Shown here one piece after another: positions 23,294 to 31,085 of a stretch of DNA of 32,285 bases (position 1 is the first letter of the stretch; the number at the start of each line of letters is the position of its first letter). Origin of the DNA: Oscillospiraceae bacterium (lineage in GTDB: Bacteria; Bacillota; Clostridia; Oscillospirales; Oscillospiraceae); contig JAEETX010000026.1 in the NCBI GenBank assembly GCA_016286665.1, positions 1 through 32,285 of the forward strand, written 5' to 3'. Under the pieces are notes generated by a model. That model searched no databases and was not told the DNA's origin. It saw only the letters and a program-made list of their open reading frames with translations. Position numbers and translations under genes: made by a program.

Positions 23294-26203
23294 CTACCCC
23301 TCCACGGCGGCGAAGAGGCTCCTGAGGCGGATGCTCACCGCCCCCATGTTGGATATTTCGTCGATCTTGATCTGAGTGTAGATCTTCCCCGCGTCCTCCA
23401 GGATGGACCGCACCTCGTCCGTGGTGATGGCGTCCACCCCGCAGCCGAAGGACACCAGCTGCACCAGGTTCACCCGCTTTCCCTGGGCGGCGACCCACTT
23501 GGCCGCGGCATAGAGCCGGGCGTGGTAGGTCCACTGGTTGCGCACCTTCACCGGGAAGGGCTCCACCCGGTCGCTGACGCTGTCCTCCGTCACCACCACG
23601 GCCCCCAGGCGGCAGATGAGGCTCTGGATGCCGTGGTTGATCTCCGGGTCCACGTGGTAGGGCCGCCCGCAGAGGACGATCACGGGCTTGTTTTCCGCCT
23701 CCGCCCGGCGCAGGAATTCTTCCCCCTTGGCCCGGAGGGCGGCGAAATAGGCTTCATAGCTCCCGTAGGCCGCCGCGGCAGCCGCCTTGACCTGCTTCGC
23801 CGTGATCCCGGGGAAATGCTTCCCCACGATCTCCGTCATGCGCCGCGCGAACTGCCCCCGGTCCGCCGGACTGACGAAATCATCGATGAACCTTGTCTCC
23901 TTCAGCCGGGGCACGTTCATCTCCAGCACCTGGGGATAGTAGGCCACCACGGGGCAGTTGTAGTGATTGACCCCCAGGCCCTCGTCGGTGTTGTAGGTCA
24001 TATCCGGATAGAAGATCGCGTCGGGCCTGCGCTCCAGCAGCCATTCCACATGGCCATGCATCAGCTTGGCGGGATAGCAGACCGTGTCGGAGGGGATGGT
24101 GTGCTGCCCCTTAAGATACAGCTCCCTGGTGGAGAGGGGGGACACCAGCACGTTGAAGCCCAGGGATTTCCAGAAGCTGTGCCAGAAGGGCAGCAGCTCA
24201 TAGAAATTCAGCCCCAGGGGCAGGCCCACGGTGGGCTTCCCTTCCTCGCGCGCATTGCCGCAGAAGGCAGACAGCAGCTTCAGCTTTTCCTCGTACAGGT
24301 CCCGGTGGTCCCCCGCCTTCTTCCCCGCCACGGGCTTTTCGCAGCGGTTGCCCGCGATGTAGCGCCGCCCGTCCCCGAAGTCGTTGACGGTGAGGCTGCA
24401 GTGGTTGGTGCAGCCGCTGCAGGTGACGGCGGCGACCTTGTGGGTGAAGGCCTCCAGCTCCGCCAGCGTCAGGAGGCCGGGCGTCTCCTCCCCTCTGTGG
24501 GCCAGTGCGTGGAGGGCCGCGCCGTAGGCCCCCATGAGGGGGGCGAAGGCGGGGCGGATGACCTCCCGGCCCGTCTCCCGCTCGAAGGCGCGGAGCACGG
24601 CGTCATTGAGGAAGGTGCCCCCCTGGACCACGATGTTCTTGCCCAGCCGGTCCGGCCCGGCGCAGCGGATGACCTTATACAGGGCGTTCTTCACCACGCT
24701 GATGCTGAGGCCCGCGGCGATATCCTCCACAGTAGCCCCGTCCTTCTGGGCCTGCTTCACGGAGGAATTCATGAACACGGTGCAGCGGGAGCCCAGATCC
24801 ACCGGCTTCCGGGCATAGAGCCCCAGGGCGGCGAATTCCCGGGTGGTATAGCCCAAGGCCTGGGCGAAGGTCTGGAGAAAGGAGCCGCAGCCGGAGGAGC
24901 AGGCCTCGTTGAGATAGATGTTATCGATGGCCCCGTTTCGGATCTGGAAGCACTTGATGTCCTGGCCGCCGATATCCAGGATGAAATCCACGTCGGGCCG
25001 GAATTTCCGGGCGGCGGTGTAGTGGGCCATGGTCTCCACCAGGCCCCGGTCCATGCGGAAGGCGCTGCGGATGATCTCCTCTCCGTAGCCGGTGACGGCG
25101 CTGCCCGCGATGCGGATATCCGGCCAATCCCGGTAGAGGGAGGTGAGGTACTCCCGGATGAGGGGCACGGGGTTCCCGTGGTTGGGCGCGTAGAAGGGAC
25201 GGAACAGCCTGCCCTCGGCGTCGCAGAGGACGGCCTTCACCGTGGTGGAGCCCGCGTCCACTCCCAGGAACATCTCCCCGGCGGGCTCCCTCAGCTCCGT
25301 GATGCCCAGGGAGGCCCGGCGGTGCCGCTCCCGGAAAGCTTCATATTCCGCTTCGGAGGTAAACAGGGGCTCGCAGGCGACGTAGCTGCCGCTGCCGGTG
25401 CCCTCCCGCAGCCGCTCCTCCAGCTTTCCCAGGTCCCGCACCGCGCCGGCTCCCGCCATGGCGGCCCCCATGGCCACATAAAAGAGGGAGTTTTCCGGGC
25501 AGACGCCTTTCGTCTCCAGCACCTCGTCAAAGCTGCGGCGGAGGGCGGGCAGGAAGGTGAGAGGGCCGCCCAGATAGAGGATATTCCCCTTGAATTCCCT
25601 GCCCTGGGCCAGACCCGCCACGGTCTGGTTCACCACGGCCCGGAAGATGCTGGCCGCCACATCCTCCTTCCGCGCCCCCTGGTTCAGCAGGGGCTGCACG
25701 TCGCTCTTGGCGAAGACGCCGCAGCGGGAGGCGATGGTATAGAGCTTTTCCGCCCTTTCCGCCAGGGCGTCCATCTCCGATACCTCCACCTGCATCAGGG
25801 AGGCCATCTGGTCGATGAAGGCCCCGGTGCCCCCGGCGCAGGTGCCGTTCATGCGCATCTCGAAGCCGCCGGTGAGAAAGAGGATCTTGGCGTCCTCGCC
25901 CCCCAGCTCGATGACCGCGTCCGTACCCGGCATGAGCTTTTTTACGGCGACGCGCTCGGCAAACACCTCCTGCACGAAGGGTAGCCCCAGCTCCTCCGCC
26001 AGGCCCATGCCCGCGGAGCCGGAGAGGGAGAGCTCCATAGCTTCCCCGGGGACGTTTTCCCGCAGCTCCGCCAGCAGCTTTCCCAGGTTTTCCGCGATGC
26101 GGGAATAATGCCGCAGATAGCGCGACCAGACCAAAGCGCCGGAATCCTCCAGCACGGCGCATTTCAGGGTGGTGGACCCCACGTCGATGCCCAGCTTGAA
26201 CAT
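23294..26203 (-). CDS. Double 2-hydroxyacyl-CoA dehydratase activase with DUF2229 domain
   Basis: 969 residues from ATG 26203, 8 bases after GAGGA; an in-frame ATG at 26218 has no site. Two ASKHA ATPase domains: residues about 1-280, starting LGIDVGSTT with Cys122 in CAGGTGAF and Cys161 in SRCGVF; and about 312-600, starting LGVDAGSTT with Cys435/Cys439 in EACSSGCGSF. The cysteines correspond to the 4Fe-4S ligands of HgdC-type archerases. The last part (about 620-969) is a COG3580/DUF2229 domain resembling dehydratase subunits. ATP-driven electron transfer to a dehydratase is the family role. The dehydratase proper is not in the window, and many such proteins have no known partner. It follows the COG3581-type gene. 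Confidence 0.85.
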   Translation of the reverse strand: MFKLGIDVGSTTLKCAVLEDSGALVWSRYLRHYSRIAENLGKLLAELRENVPGEAMELSLSGSAGMGLAEELGLPFVQEVFAERVAVKKLMPGTDAVIELGGEDAKILFLTGGFEMRMNGTCAGGTGAFIDQMASLMQVEVSEMDALAERAEKLYTIASRCGVFAKSDVQPLLNQGARKEDVAASIFRAVVNQTVAGLAQGREFKGNILYLGGPLTFLPALRRSFDEVLETKGVCPENSLFYVAMGAAMAGAGAVRDLGKLEERLREGTGSGSYVACEPLFTSEAEYEAFRERHRRASLGITELREPAGEMFLGVDAGSTTVKAVLCDAEGRLFRPFYAPNHGNPVPLIREYLTSLYRDWPDIRIAGSAVTGYGEEIIRSAFRMDRGLVETMAHYTAARKFRPDVDFILDIGGQDIKCFQIRNGAIDNIYLNEACSSGCGSFLQTFAQALGYTTREFAALGLYARKPVDLGSRCTVFMNSSVKQAQKDGATVEDIAAGLSISVVKNALYKVIRCAGPDRLGKNIVVQGGTFLNDAVLRAFERETGREVIRPAFAPLMGAYGAALHALAHRGEETPGLLTLAELEAFTHKVAAVTCSGCTNHCSLTVNDFGDGRRYIAGNRCEKPVAGKKAGDHRDLYEEKLKLLSAFCGNAREEGKPTVGLPLGLNFYELLPFWHSFWKSLGFNVLVSPLSTRELYLKGQHTIPSDTVCYPAKLMHGHVEWLLERRPDAIFYPDMTYNTDEGLGVNHYNCPVVAYYPQVLEMNVPRLKETRFIDDFVSPADRGQFARRMTEIVGKHFPGITAKQVKAAAAAAYGSYEAYFAALRAKGEEFLRRAEAENKPVIVLCGRPYHVDPEINHGIQSLICRLGAVVVTEDSVSDRVEPFPVKVRNQWTYHARLYAAAKWVAAQGKRVNLVQLVSFGCGVDAITTDEVRSILEDAGKIYTQIKIDEISNMGAVSIRLRSLFAAVEG

Positions 26204-26223
26204 GCTTTTTATCCTCATTCTAT

Positions 26224-26260
26224 GCCGGACCGGGCGTTCCGCGGGAACGCCCGGTCCGGC
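26224..26260 (-). promoter_or_regulatory. Intercistronic 17-bp hairpin
   Basis: Perfect inverted repeat 26224-26240 with 26244-26260 (loop GCG) between the COG3581-type gene and the activase gene. On the minus strand there is no T-run after it, so it is not a normal terminator. It ends about 20 bases before ATG 26203. It may stabilise or divide the mRNA and set the ratio of the two products. Confidence 0.6.
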
Positions 26261-26273
26261 GTTTCTCTCTGTT

Positions 26274-27524
26274 TTATTCCACGACGGCGGCGGCCTCGTC
26301 CCTGGCGATGGCGAGCATCAGCTTGATGCGGTTCTCCTGGTTCACCCGGGAAGCCCCGGCGTCGTAATCCACGGGGAAGATGTTGGCCTGGGGATACAGC
26401 TCCCGCAGCCGCCGGATGGTGCCCTTCCCCACGATATGGTTGGGCAGGCAGCCGAAGGGCTGGGCGCAGATCACATTGGTGTAGCCCTTCTCGATGAGCT
26501 CCGCCGTCTCCCCCGGCAGAAGCCAGCCCTCCCCCATCTTCACGCCCCGGTCGATGACCCGGTCCGCCAGCTCCTTCACCCGGTCGAAGGACACGGGGGC
26601 GACGAATTCGGGATAATCCTCCAGGGCATGCAGCATCTCCTGCTCCCAGCGGTCGGCAAAACGGAGCATCAGGTTCCCCGCCAGGACGTTGCGCAGGGGC
26701 TTGCCGTAATACTTCCGGTCGGTCTCCATATTGGCGAAGCAGTACTGGAAGAAGCCCAGCACGCCGGGGACCATGGTCTCGCAGCCCTGGCTCAGAAGGA
26801 ATTTTTCCAGCCCGTTGTTGCCGAAGGCGGCGTATTTCACATAGATTTCCCCCACGATGCCCACCTTGGTGAGCTCCTTCTTTTCCCGGGGAATGCGGTG
26901 GAAATCCTCCGCCATGGCCCGCAGATTGCGCCGCAGGGCCCGGCGGCTCAGGCCCCGGCCCCGGCGGAACTGCTCCGTCAGCTCCCCGATCCACTTTTCC
27001 ACGGTCCCGGCCGTGTCCCCCTCGTTCACCTCATAGGGCAGGGTCTGGTTTTTCAGCAGGAGGAGCATGTCCCCGTAGATGACCGCCCGGATGGCGGCCA
27101 GCATCATGCCGGGGGTAAAGCGGAAGCCCGGCGACCTCTCCAGCCCGCTCAGGCTCAGGGAGATCACCGGCACCTCGTCCATGCCCATATTGTGCAGGGC
27201 CTTGCGCAGCAGCATGATATAGTTGGAGGCCCGGCAGCCGCCCCCCGTCTGGAACATGATGAGGGCCGTGGTCTTCGGGTCGTATTCCCCGCTCTCCAGG
27301 GCGTAGAGCTGCTGGCCCACGGCGCAGATGGCGGGATAGCAAACGTCGTTGTGCAGATATTTCAGGCCGGTGTCGATGACCTGCTTGCCCTCGTCCCGGG
27401 CGATGGCGATGTTGTAGCCATGGATGCGGAAGATGGCCTGCAGCAGTTCCATGTGCGTGGGGAACATGTCCGGCGACAGGATGGTGTGGCTGCGCTTCAT
27501 TTCTTTGGTGAATTCCACGGGCAT
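26274..27524 (-). CDS. COG3581-type acyl-CoA dehydratase activase-related protein
   Basis: 416 residues from ATG 27524 with GGAG 9 bases before it; a longer reading frame upstream lies opposite other coding sequence. Conserved parts include FPTHMELLQAIFR, LKYLHNDVCYPA, MFQTGGGCRASNY, FGCLPNHIVGKG and the C-terminal DYDAGASRVNQENRI. In many Clostridia this sequence is the C-terminal third of one very long activase; here it is a separate gene placed before the rest. Cysteines in NDVCYPA and GGGCRAS could hold an iron-sulfur cluster. It follows the CDP-alcohol phosphatidyltransferase gene by 32 bases. Confidence 0.82.
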   Translation of the reverse strand: MPVEFTKEMKRSHTILSPDMFPTHMELLQAIFRIHGYNIAIARDEGKQVIDTGLKYLHNDVCYPAICAVGQQLYALESGEYDPKTTALIMFQTGGGCRASNYIMLLRKALHNMGMDEVPVISLSLSGLERSPGFRFTPGMMLAAIRAVIYGDMLLLLKNQTLPYEVNEGDTAGTVEKWIGELTEQFRRGRGLSRRALRRNLRAMAEDFHRIPREKKELTKVGIVGEIYVKYAAFGNNGLEKFLLSQGCETMVPGVLGFFQYCFANMETDRKYYGKPLRNVLAGNLMLRFADRWEQEMLHALEDYPEFVAPVSFDRVKELADRVIDRGVKMGEGWLLPGETAELIEKGYTNVICAQPFGCLPNHIVGKGTIRRLRELYPQANIFPVDYDAGASRVNQENRIKLMLAIARDEAAAVVE

Positions 27525-27556
27525 TCTCTGTTTCTCCAGTCGTGGGTTTATGTCGC

Positions 27557-28813
27557 TTATTCGGCTTCTCCGGTCTCTCCGGCTCCCGCGCTGCCGGCGC
27601 TGAAGCGGCTGCGCACCGCCAGCAGGGTCAGCAGGCTTGCCAGGAGGATCACCGCCTCCAGAACGGCGGAGACGATGAAGCGGGGGCTTCCTACGTCGAC
27701 GATGTAGGCCCCCATGAGGGGGAAAAGCACGCAGGCGGCCGCCATGCCCGCCGCGCTGCCCAGCAGATAGGGTGCGAGGGGGGTCTGCGTCGCGCCGAAA
27801 TAGGCGCTGATGACATCGAAGGGCAGGAGATTGATGAGGCGGGTGACGGCGGTGAAGACAAAGGCGTTTTCCCGCTGCAGCTTCCGCAGCACCACGGCGT
27901 TGCGATGGGATTCCACGATGGCGTCGATGTTCCCGCCCCCCAGCTGCTTGCCGAAGCCGTAGCTGAGCCCGGCCATGAGCAGGGTGCCCAGCACGTTCAC
28001 CCCGATGGCCAGAGGCAGGGGGAACAGGATGCCGCTGACGGCATAGAGGAGCCCCGCGTGGATGACCACGCTGAAGCTTTTCAGGGCAAAGAGGCCCAGC
28101 ATCAGCAGCACCGCCAGGATCATGCTCCGGGGGAGGATGCGCAGGGTGCCCTCGACGCTGACGCAGTCCCGATGGAGCCAGAAGAAGATCACCGCCGCGA
28201 TCCACATAAAGAGCATGAAAAGCCGCACCCCCAGGCTGCGCCGGCTGCTGCCGGGGAACAGGGCGTTCCACACGATGGCGAGATAATCCCTCGTGTAGCA
28301 GATCATGGCCAGCATGAGGGCTGCGGTGCACAGGAGGATCAGAATACGCACCAGAGTCTCCGGCAGCTCCACCGGCAGGAGGAGCAGGAACATGGTGGAA
28401 TAGAAGACGACGGTGCTGAGCTTCCCATACCAGCGGGCAAACTGCATTTTTCCCGTGGCCTTCACCACCGCCAGACCCAGGAGGCCCTGAAGGATCTCCT
28501 TCAGGGCGAAAAGGGCAAAGACCCAATAGAGGACCGGATAGCGGAAGGCCAAGCAGATCAGCAGGGCCGCCTGGGTCAGCTTGTCCGCGATGGGATCCAG
28601 CACCTTGCCCAATTCGGAGACCATATGGAAATGCCGGGCGATGAACCCGTCCGCCACGTCGGTGACGGCGGACACGGCCACCGCGATCAGGGCGGCAGTG
28701 TCCTTGCCTGCCGCCGCATAGAGCCAGACGATCTGCGGGATCAGCAGGATGCGGAACAGGCTCAGCAGATTGGGGATCGTCAGGATGTCTTTTTTTCCAA
28801 AACGGAATTTCAA
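27557..28813 (-). CDS. CDP-alcohol phosphatidyltransferase fused to a VTT (DedA/SNARE-associated) domain
   Basis: 418 residues if it starts at TTG 28813, giving MKFRFGKKDILTIPNLLSLFRI, which is how this family normally begins. An upstream ATG at 28897 would add residues that include the promoter and a leader hairpin. The catalytic pattern D-x2-D-G-x2-A-R-x8-G-x3-D-x3-D is intact at Asp52, Asp55, Gly56, Arg60, Gly69, Asp73 and Asp77, within the N-terminal membrane domain (about 1-190). Residues about 230-400 form a VTT/DedA-type membrane domain. The first domain makes phospholipids such as phosphatidylglycerol phosphate from CDP-diacylglycerol; the second may move or scramble lipids. The fusion is suggestive but its product is not known. 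Confidence 0.82.
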   Translation of the reverse strand: MKFRFGKKDILTIPNLLSLFRILLIPQIVWLYAAAGKDTAALIAVAVSAVTDVADGFIARHFHMVSELGKVLDPIADKLTQAALLICLAFRYPVLYWVFALFALKEILQGLLGLAVVKATGKMQFARWYGKLSTVVFYSTMFLLLLPVELPETLVRILILLCTAALMLAMICYTRDYLAIVWNALFPGSSRRSLGVRLFMLFMWIAAVIFFWLHRDCVSVEGTLRILPRSMILAVLLMLGLFALKSFSVVIHAGLLYAVSGILFPLPLAIGVNVLGTLLMAGLSYGFGKQLGGGNIDAIVESHRNAVVLRKLQRENAFVFTAVTRLINLLPFDVISAYFGATQTPLAPYLLGSAAGMAAACVLFPLMGAYIVDVGSPRFIVSAVLEAVILLASLLTLLAVRSRFSAGSAGAGETGEAE

Positions 28814-28832
28814 CGCATTCTTCCCTTTCTCT

Positions 28833-28878
28833 CCGCCGAAAGACTTCGGCGGAAAATACCATTTTTCATTGTATAACA
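28833..28878 (-). promoter_or_regulatory. Candidate promoter and leader hairpin of the phosphatidyltransferase gene
   Basis: On the minus strand TGTTATACAAT gives an extended -10 (TATACA at 28875-28870 or TACAAT at 28873-28868); the -35 is poor. The leader then folds into a perfect 8-bp stem (28833-28840 with 28845-28852) with a 4-base loop just before GAAAGGG and the TTG start. Confidence 0.45.
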
Positions 28879-28923
28879 AAACAGGGAAAAACGCCATAGG
28901 GTTTTTTGCATTTTCCGGAGAAA

Positions 28924-28938
28924 GGGAGAGATTCTCCC
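28924..28938 (-). terminator. Weak terminator after the small HTH gene
   Basis: A GGGAGA/TCTCCC stem with a 3-base loop followed by TTTCTCC on the minus strand. It stands 18 bases after the small HTH gene. It is short and may not be efficient. Confidence 0.35.
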
Positions 28939-28955
28939 TGGGAAAACGGGGAAGA

Positions 28956-29186
28956 TCACTCCCCTTTTTCCAGCTCCGCGACGAATTCCGACAGGGTGAT
29001 GCCGAAAGCGCCGCAGATGCACTTGAGAGAGCTGAGGCAGAGACGGCTGCCCCGCTTGCGGGACGAGCGCAGGGTGCTCAGGCTGATGCCGCTGCGGCGG
29101 CTGAGCTCCGGCAGGCTCCAGCCCCGGGCTTTCAGCATGCCCTCGATCCGCGCCAGAGCGTTCAGGTCCAGATCGTCCATGGTCAC
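28956..29186 (-). CDS. Small helix-turn-helix protein
   Basis: 76 residues if it begins at GTG 29186, whose GTGA overlaps the stop of the S24 repressor gene; 74 if it begins at ATG 29180. It is a compact XRE-like HTH: GWSLPELSRRSGISLSTLRSSRKRG is a helix-turn-helix with an unusually basic recognition helix. Two cysteines lie at the end. The overlap shows coupled translation with the repressor. It could be a second, Cro-like regulator or a co-repressor. No other domain is present. Confidence 0.7.
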   Translation of the reverse strand: MTMDDLDLNALARIEGMLKARGWSLPELSRRSGISLSTLRSSRKRGSRLCLSSLKCICGAFGITLSEFVAELEKGE

Positions 29187-30001
29187 AGCACCTTTCCGAT
29201 GACGGCGAAGCCCTTCTCCGGATGAACGGGGACGGGGGGATACTTCTCCCGGTTATAGGAGATCAGCACCGGCTGGGGAAAGACCTGTCCCTCGGAATCG
29301 GTGAACCAGGGAAGGAGTTCTTCGCCCGGCGGCTGTTCCCCATAGACCTTGATATAGCTGTTGCCGTCGTAGTACAAAAGACCCACCTCCCCCGCCCGGA
29401 GGCGGTGGCAGCGGCGGATCCAAAGCAGCTGCCCGTCCCGATAGACGGGCTCCATGCTGTCCCCGTCCACGCAGACGGCGAAATCCGCCCCCTGGGGGAT
29501 GGAGGAGGCGGGAAAGAGCCGTTTTTCAAAGTTCTCCTCCTCCAGGAAATTGCCCGGCCCGGCGCTGGGCCGCAGGCGGCTGAACAGGGCCTCCCGCCAG
29601 ACCACGGCGTTGTTCTCCGCCAGGGCGGCGGGCTTATAGCGCCCGGAGGCGATCAGGTCCTCCCGGTACTGCATGAGCTTTTTCTGCCCCTCGGCATTGA
29701 GCGCTTCTTCTCCGAAGAGCCAGGCGGGCCCTTCCGCCGGTTCCAGGGCGCGGCAGAGAGCCAGGAGCTGATAGGCGTTGGGCACCGTCTCCCCCGTTTC
29801 CCACTTGGCATAGCCCCGGAGGCCGATGCGGATGCCGAAGGCAGCCAGGCGGGAAGCCGCTTCCCCCTGGCTGAGCCCCCGCAGACGCCTCGCCGCGGCC
29901 AGCTTCTTTCCCAGGTCGTTGCGCTCATATGCCTCCCCCGCGTCGTAAGGCCGGGCGTGAAGGACGTGGATGGGACTGCCGTTTTTTCCGGGCTTTGCCA
30001 T
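29183..30001 (-). CDS. LexA/CI-type repressor: XRE HTH plus S24 autopeptidase
   Basis: 272 residues, AGGAGG 8 bases before ATG. Residues about 28-90 are an XRE HTH (KLAAARRLRGLSQGEAA and KWETGETVPN). Residues about 145-272 are an S24 peptidase with Ser182 in GDSMEP and Lys218 in NSYIKVY. An Ala147-Gly148 bond lies 34-35 residues before the serine, as in LexA (84-85 with Ser119), so RecA-stimulated or other self-cleavage is plausible. It should repress both its own promoter and the divergent one. Divergent transcription with the ImmA peptidase is the standard layout of phage and ICE immunity regions. It contrasts with the shorter CI relatives that lack a cleavable hinge. Confidence 0.92.
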   Translation of the reverse strand: MAKPGKNGSPIHVLHARPYDAGEAYERNDLGKKLAAARRLRGLSQGEAASRLAAFGIRIGLRGYAKWETGETVPNAYQLLALCRALEPAEGPAWLFGEEALNAEGQKKLMQYREDLIASGRYKPAALAENNAVVWREALFSRLRPSAGPGNFLEEENFEKRLFPASSIPQGADFAVCVDGDSMEPVYRDGQLLWIRRCHRLRAGEVGLLYYDGNSYIKVYGEQPPGEELLPWFTDSEGQVFPQPVLISYNREKYPPVPVHPEKGFAVIGKVL

Positions 30002-30016
30002 GCTGCGCGCCTCCTT

Positions 30017-30033
30017 TTATGATTCTTTCATAA
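30017..30033. promoter_or_regulatory. Inverted repeat at the repressor transcription start
   Basis: TTATGA-N5-TCATAA, perfect 6-bp arms with a 5-base spacer, lies at the expected start of the repressor transcript. It may be an autoregulatory operator. Confidence 0.5.
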
Positions 30034-30037
30034 CGGC

Positions 30038-30066
30038 ATTGTACCCGCTTATCTGCCCCTTGTCAA
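30038..30066 (-). promoter_or_regulatory. Promoter of the S24 repressor gene
   Basis: On the minus strand TTGACA (30066-30061), 17-base spacer, TACAAT (30043-30038). It is close to consensus and should be strong when not repressed. Confidence 0.9.
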
Positions 30067-30083
30067 GCAAAATAACCCGTATT

Positions 30084-30123
30084 AAGTGTGCAATTGCGCA
30101 CTTTACAAACCCGATTCCGGGTT
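30084..30123. promoter_or_regulatory. Two adjacent palindromes controlling the rightward promoter
   Basis: AAGTGTGCAATTGCGCACTT at 30084-30103 is a 20-bp palindrome with one mismatch that overlaps the -35. AACCCG-ATTC-CGGGTT at 30108-30123 is a perfect inverted repeat inside the promoter spacer. A further AACCCG half site is at 30074-30079. They are candidate operators for the S24 repressor and the small HTH protein; which binds which is unknown. Confidence 0.6.
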
Positions 30124-30130
30124 GTATTCT
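30102..30130 (+). promoter_or_regulatory. Promoter of the ImmA-zinc ribbon genes
   Basis: TTTACA (30102-30107), 17-base spacer, TATTCT (30125-30130). The spacer holds the palindrome described next, so the promoter is well placed for repression. Confidence 0.8.
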
Positions 30131-30175
30131 ACCGTCGCCCGGAAGGAACCGGGGAATGCTTCAGGAGGTCGAGGA

Positions 30176-30871
30176 TTGCATCCGGAGGAATTGGAAGCCC
30201 TGGCGGATCGGGTCTATGCCGCTTACGAGGTCCTGCCGGAAGCGGACGGGCTGCGGGTGGACCCGACGCTGCTGGCGGAAAAACTGCTGGGGCTGAAGGT
30301 GGTCTACCGCCGCCTGAGCCGGGACGGCAGCATCCTGGGGCTCACGGCCCCGGCCCCGGTGGCCGTTCCGGTGCTGGAGGACGGCCTGCGCTGGTACGCC
30401 CTGGACGGGCGGACCATCCTGCTGGAGCGGGGGCTGCTGAGCCCCTGGGTCACGCCGGGGCGGCGGAACTTCACCCTGATGCACGAGGTGGGCCACCGGC
30501 TGCTGGGCCTGGGGGGCGAGGCTCCGGCAAACCGCCTGGCCTCCGCCCTGCTGATGCCCCGGAGCCTGCTGCGCAGGCGCCTCGCGGCCTGCATCTGGCG
30601 CTCCGGTCCCCTGCCGGACCGGCGGCTGGACCCGGATCGGTGGGAAGCGTTCTGCCGCCTTGCGGAAACCCTGGGCGTCTCCCGGCAGGCGCTGGCGATC
30701 CGCATGGAAGGCCTGGGGCTGACGGAGCTCCGTCAGGGCTGGATACTGAGACCCACGCCGGTCCTCGTGCCCGGCGCGGGAGAATGGGAGGATGAAAGAT
30801 GCCGAGATACAACGCGAGAGAGGGGGACCCCCAGCGCTACGCCAGAGCACAGGCCCAGCAGAGCGAGCTGA
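30176..30871 (+). CDS. ImmA/IrrE-family metallopeptidase
   Basis: 231 residues from TTG 30176, which has AGGAGG 7 bases upstream; an ATG at 30086 lies ahead of the promoter. Zinc motif HEVGH at His103-His107 with Glu104, and Glu115 in GEAPANRLASALLMP as the likely third ligand. Such enzymes cleave phage or ICE repressors to release gene expression, as ImmA does for ImmR in ICEBs1. It faces the S24 repressor gene. The last about 25 residues overlap the next gene in another frame and look unstructured and Arg/Thr/Pro-rich. Confidence 0.85.
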   Translation: MHPEELEALADRVYAAYEVLPEADGLRVDPTLLAEKLLGLKVVYRRLSRDGSILGLTAPAPVAVPVLEDGLRWYALDGRTILLERGLLSPWVTPGRRNFTLMHEVGHRLLGLGGEAPANRLASALLMPRSLLRRRLAACIWRSGPLPDRRLDPDRWEAFCRLAETLGVSRQALAIRMEGLGLTELRQGWILRPTPVLVPGAGEWEDERCRDTTRERGTPSATPEHRPSRAS

Positions 30872-31038
30872 AAAAGCAGTGGGCCGGGCAGTACACCCTG
30901 GCCCGCATCTGCCCCTTCTGCGACCACAAGGTGGAAATCCTTTACCGGGGCAGCCACGGCTCCTGCTGCGTGAAATGCCCCAACTGCGGCGAGGAGGTGC
31001 TTTTCCCGCCGGTGAGTTTTCGCCGGGTAAGATCGTAA
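30799..31038 (+). CDS. Small zinc-ribbon protein
   Basis: 79 residues, GGGAGG 7 bases before ATG. Cys38-x2-Cys41 and Cys60-x2-Cys63 form a zinc ribbon, with two further cysteines at 56-57. It overlaps the end of the ImmA gene by 73 bases in a different frame, so translation of the two is linked. The N-terminal half is a charged helical segment. Its role is unknown; ribbons of this size often bind DNA, RNA or RNA polymerase. Confidence 0.65.
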   Translation: MPRYNAREGDPQRYARAQAQQSELKKQWAGQYTLARICPFCDHKVEILYRGSHGSCCVKCPNCGEEVLFPPVSFRRVRS

Positions 31039-31040
31039 GG

Positions 31041-31075
31041 AAAAAGACGGGTGCGCTGCAGAATACGACGCACCC
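31041..31075 (-). terminator. Minus-strand terminator-like hairpin
   Basis: A 7-bp GGGTGCG/CGCACCC stem with a 13-base loop (31049-31055 with 31069-31075) is followed on the minus strand by GTCTTTTTCC. No minus-strand gene ends here, so it suggests an antisense transcript or is simply the first hairpin of the element that follows on the plus strand. Confidence 0.4.
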
Positions 31076-31085
31076 ATAGAGATCA

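Noticed and set aside
27525-28862. N-terminal extension of the COG3581-type reading frame
   Set aside because: It is out of frame with the real phosphatidyltransferase gene, is Arg/Gly/Pro-rich, and the true start with its ribosome binding site is at 27524.
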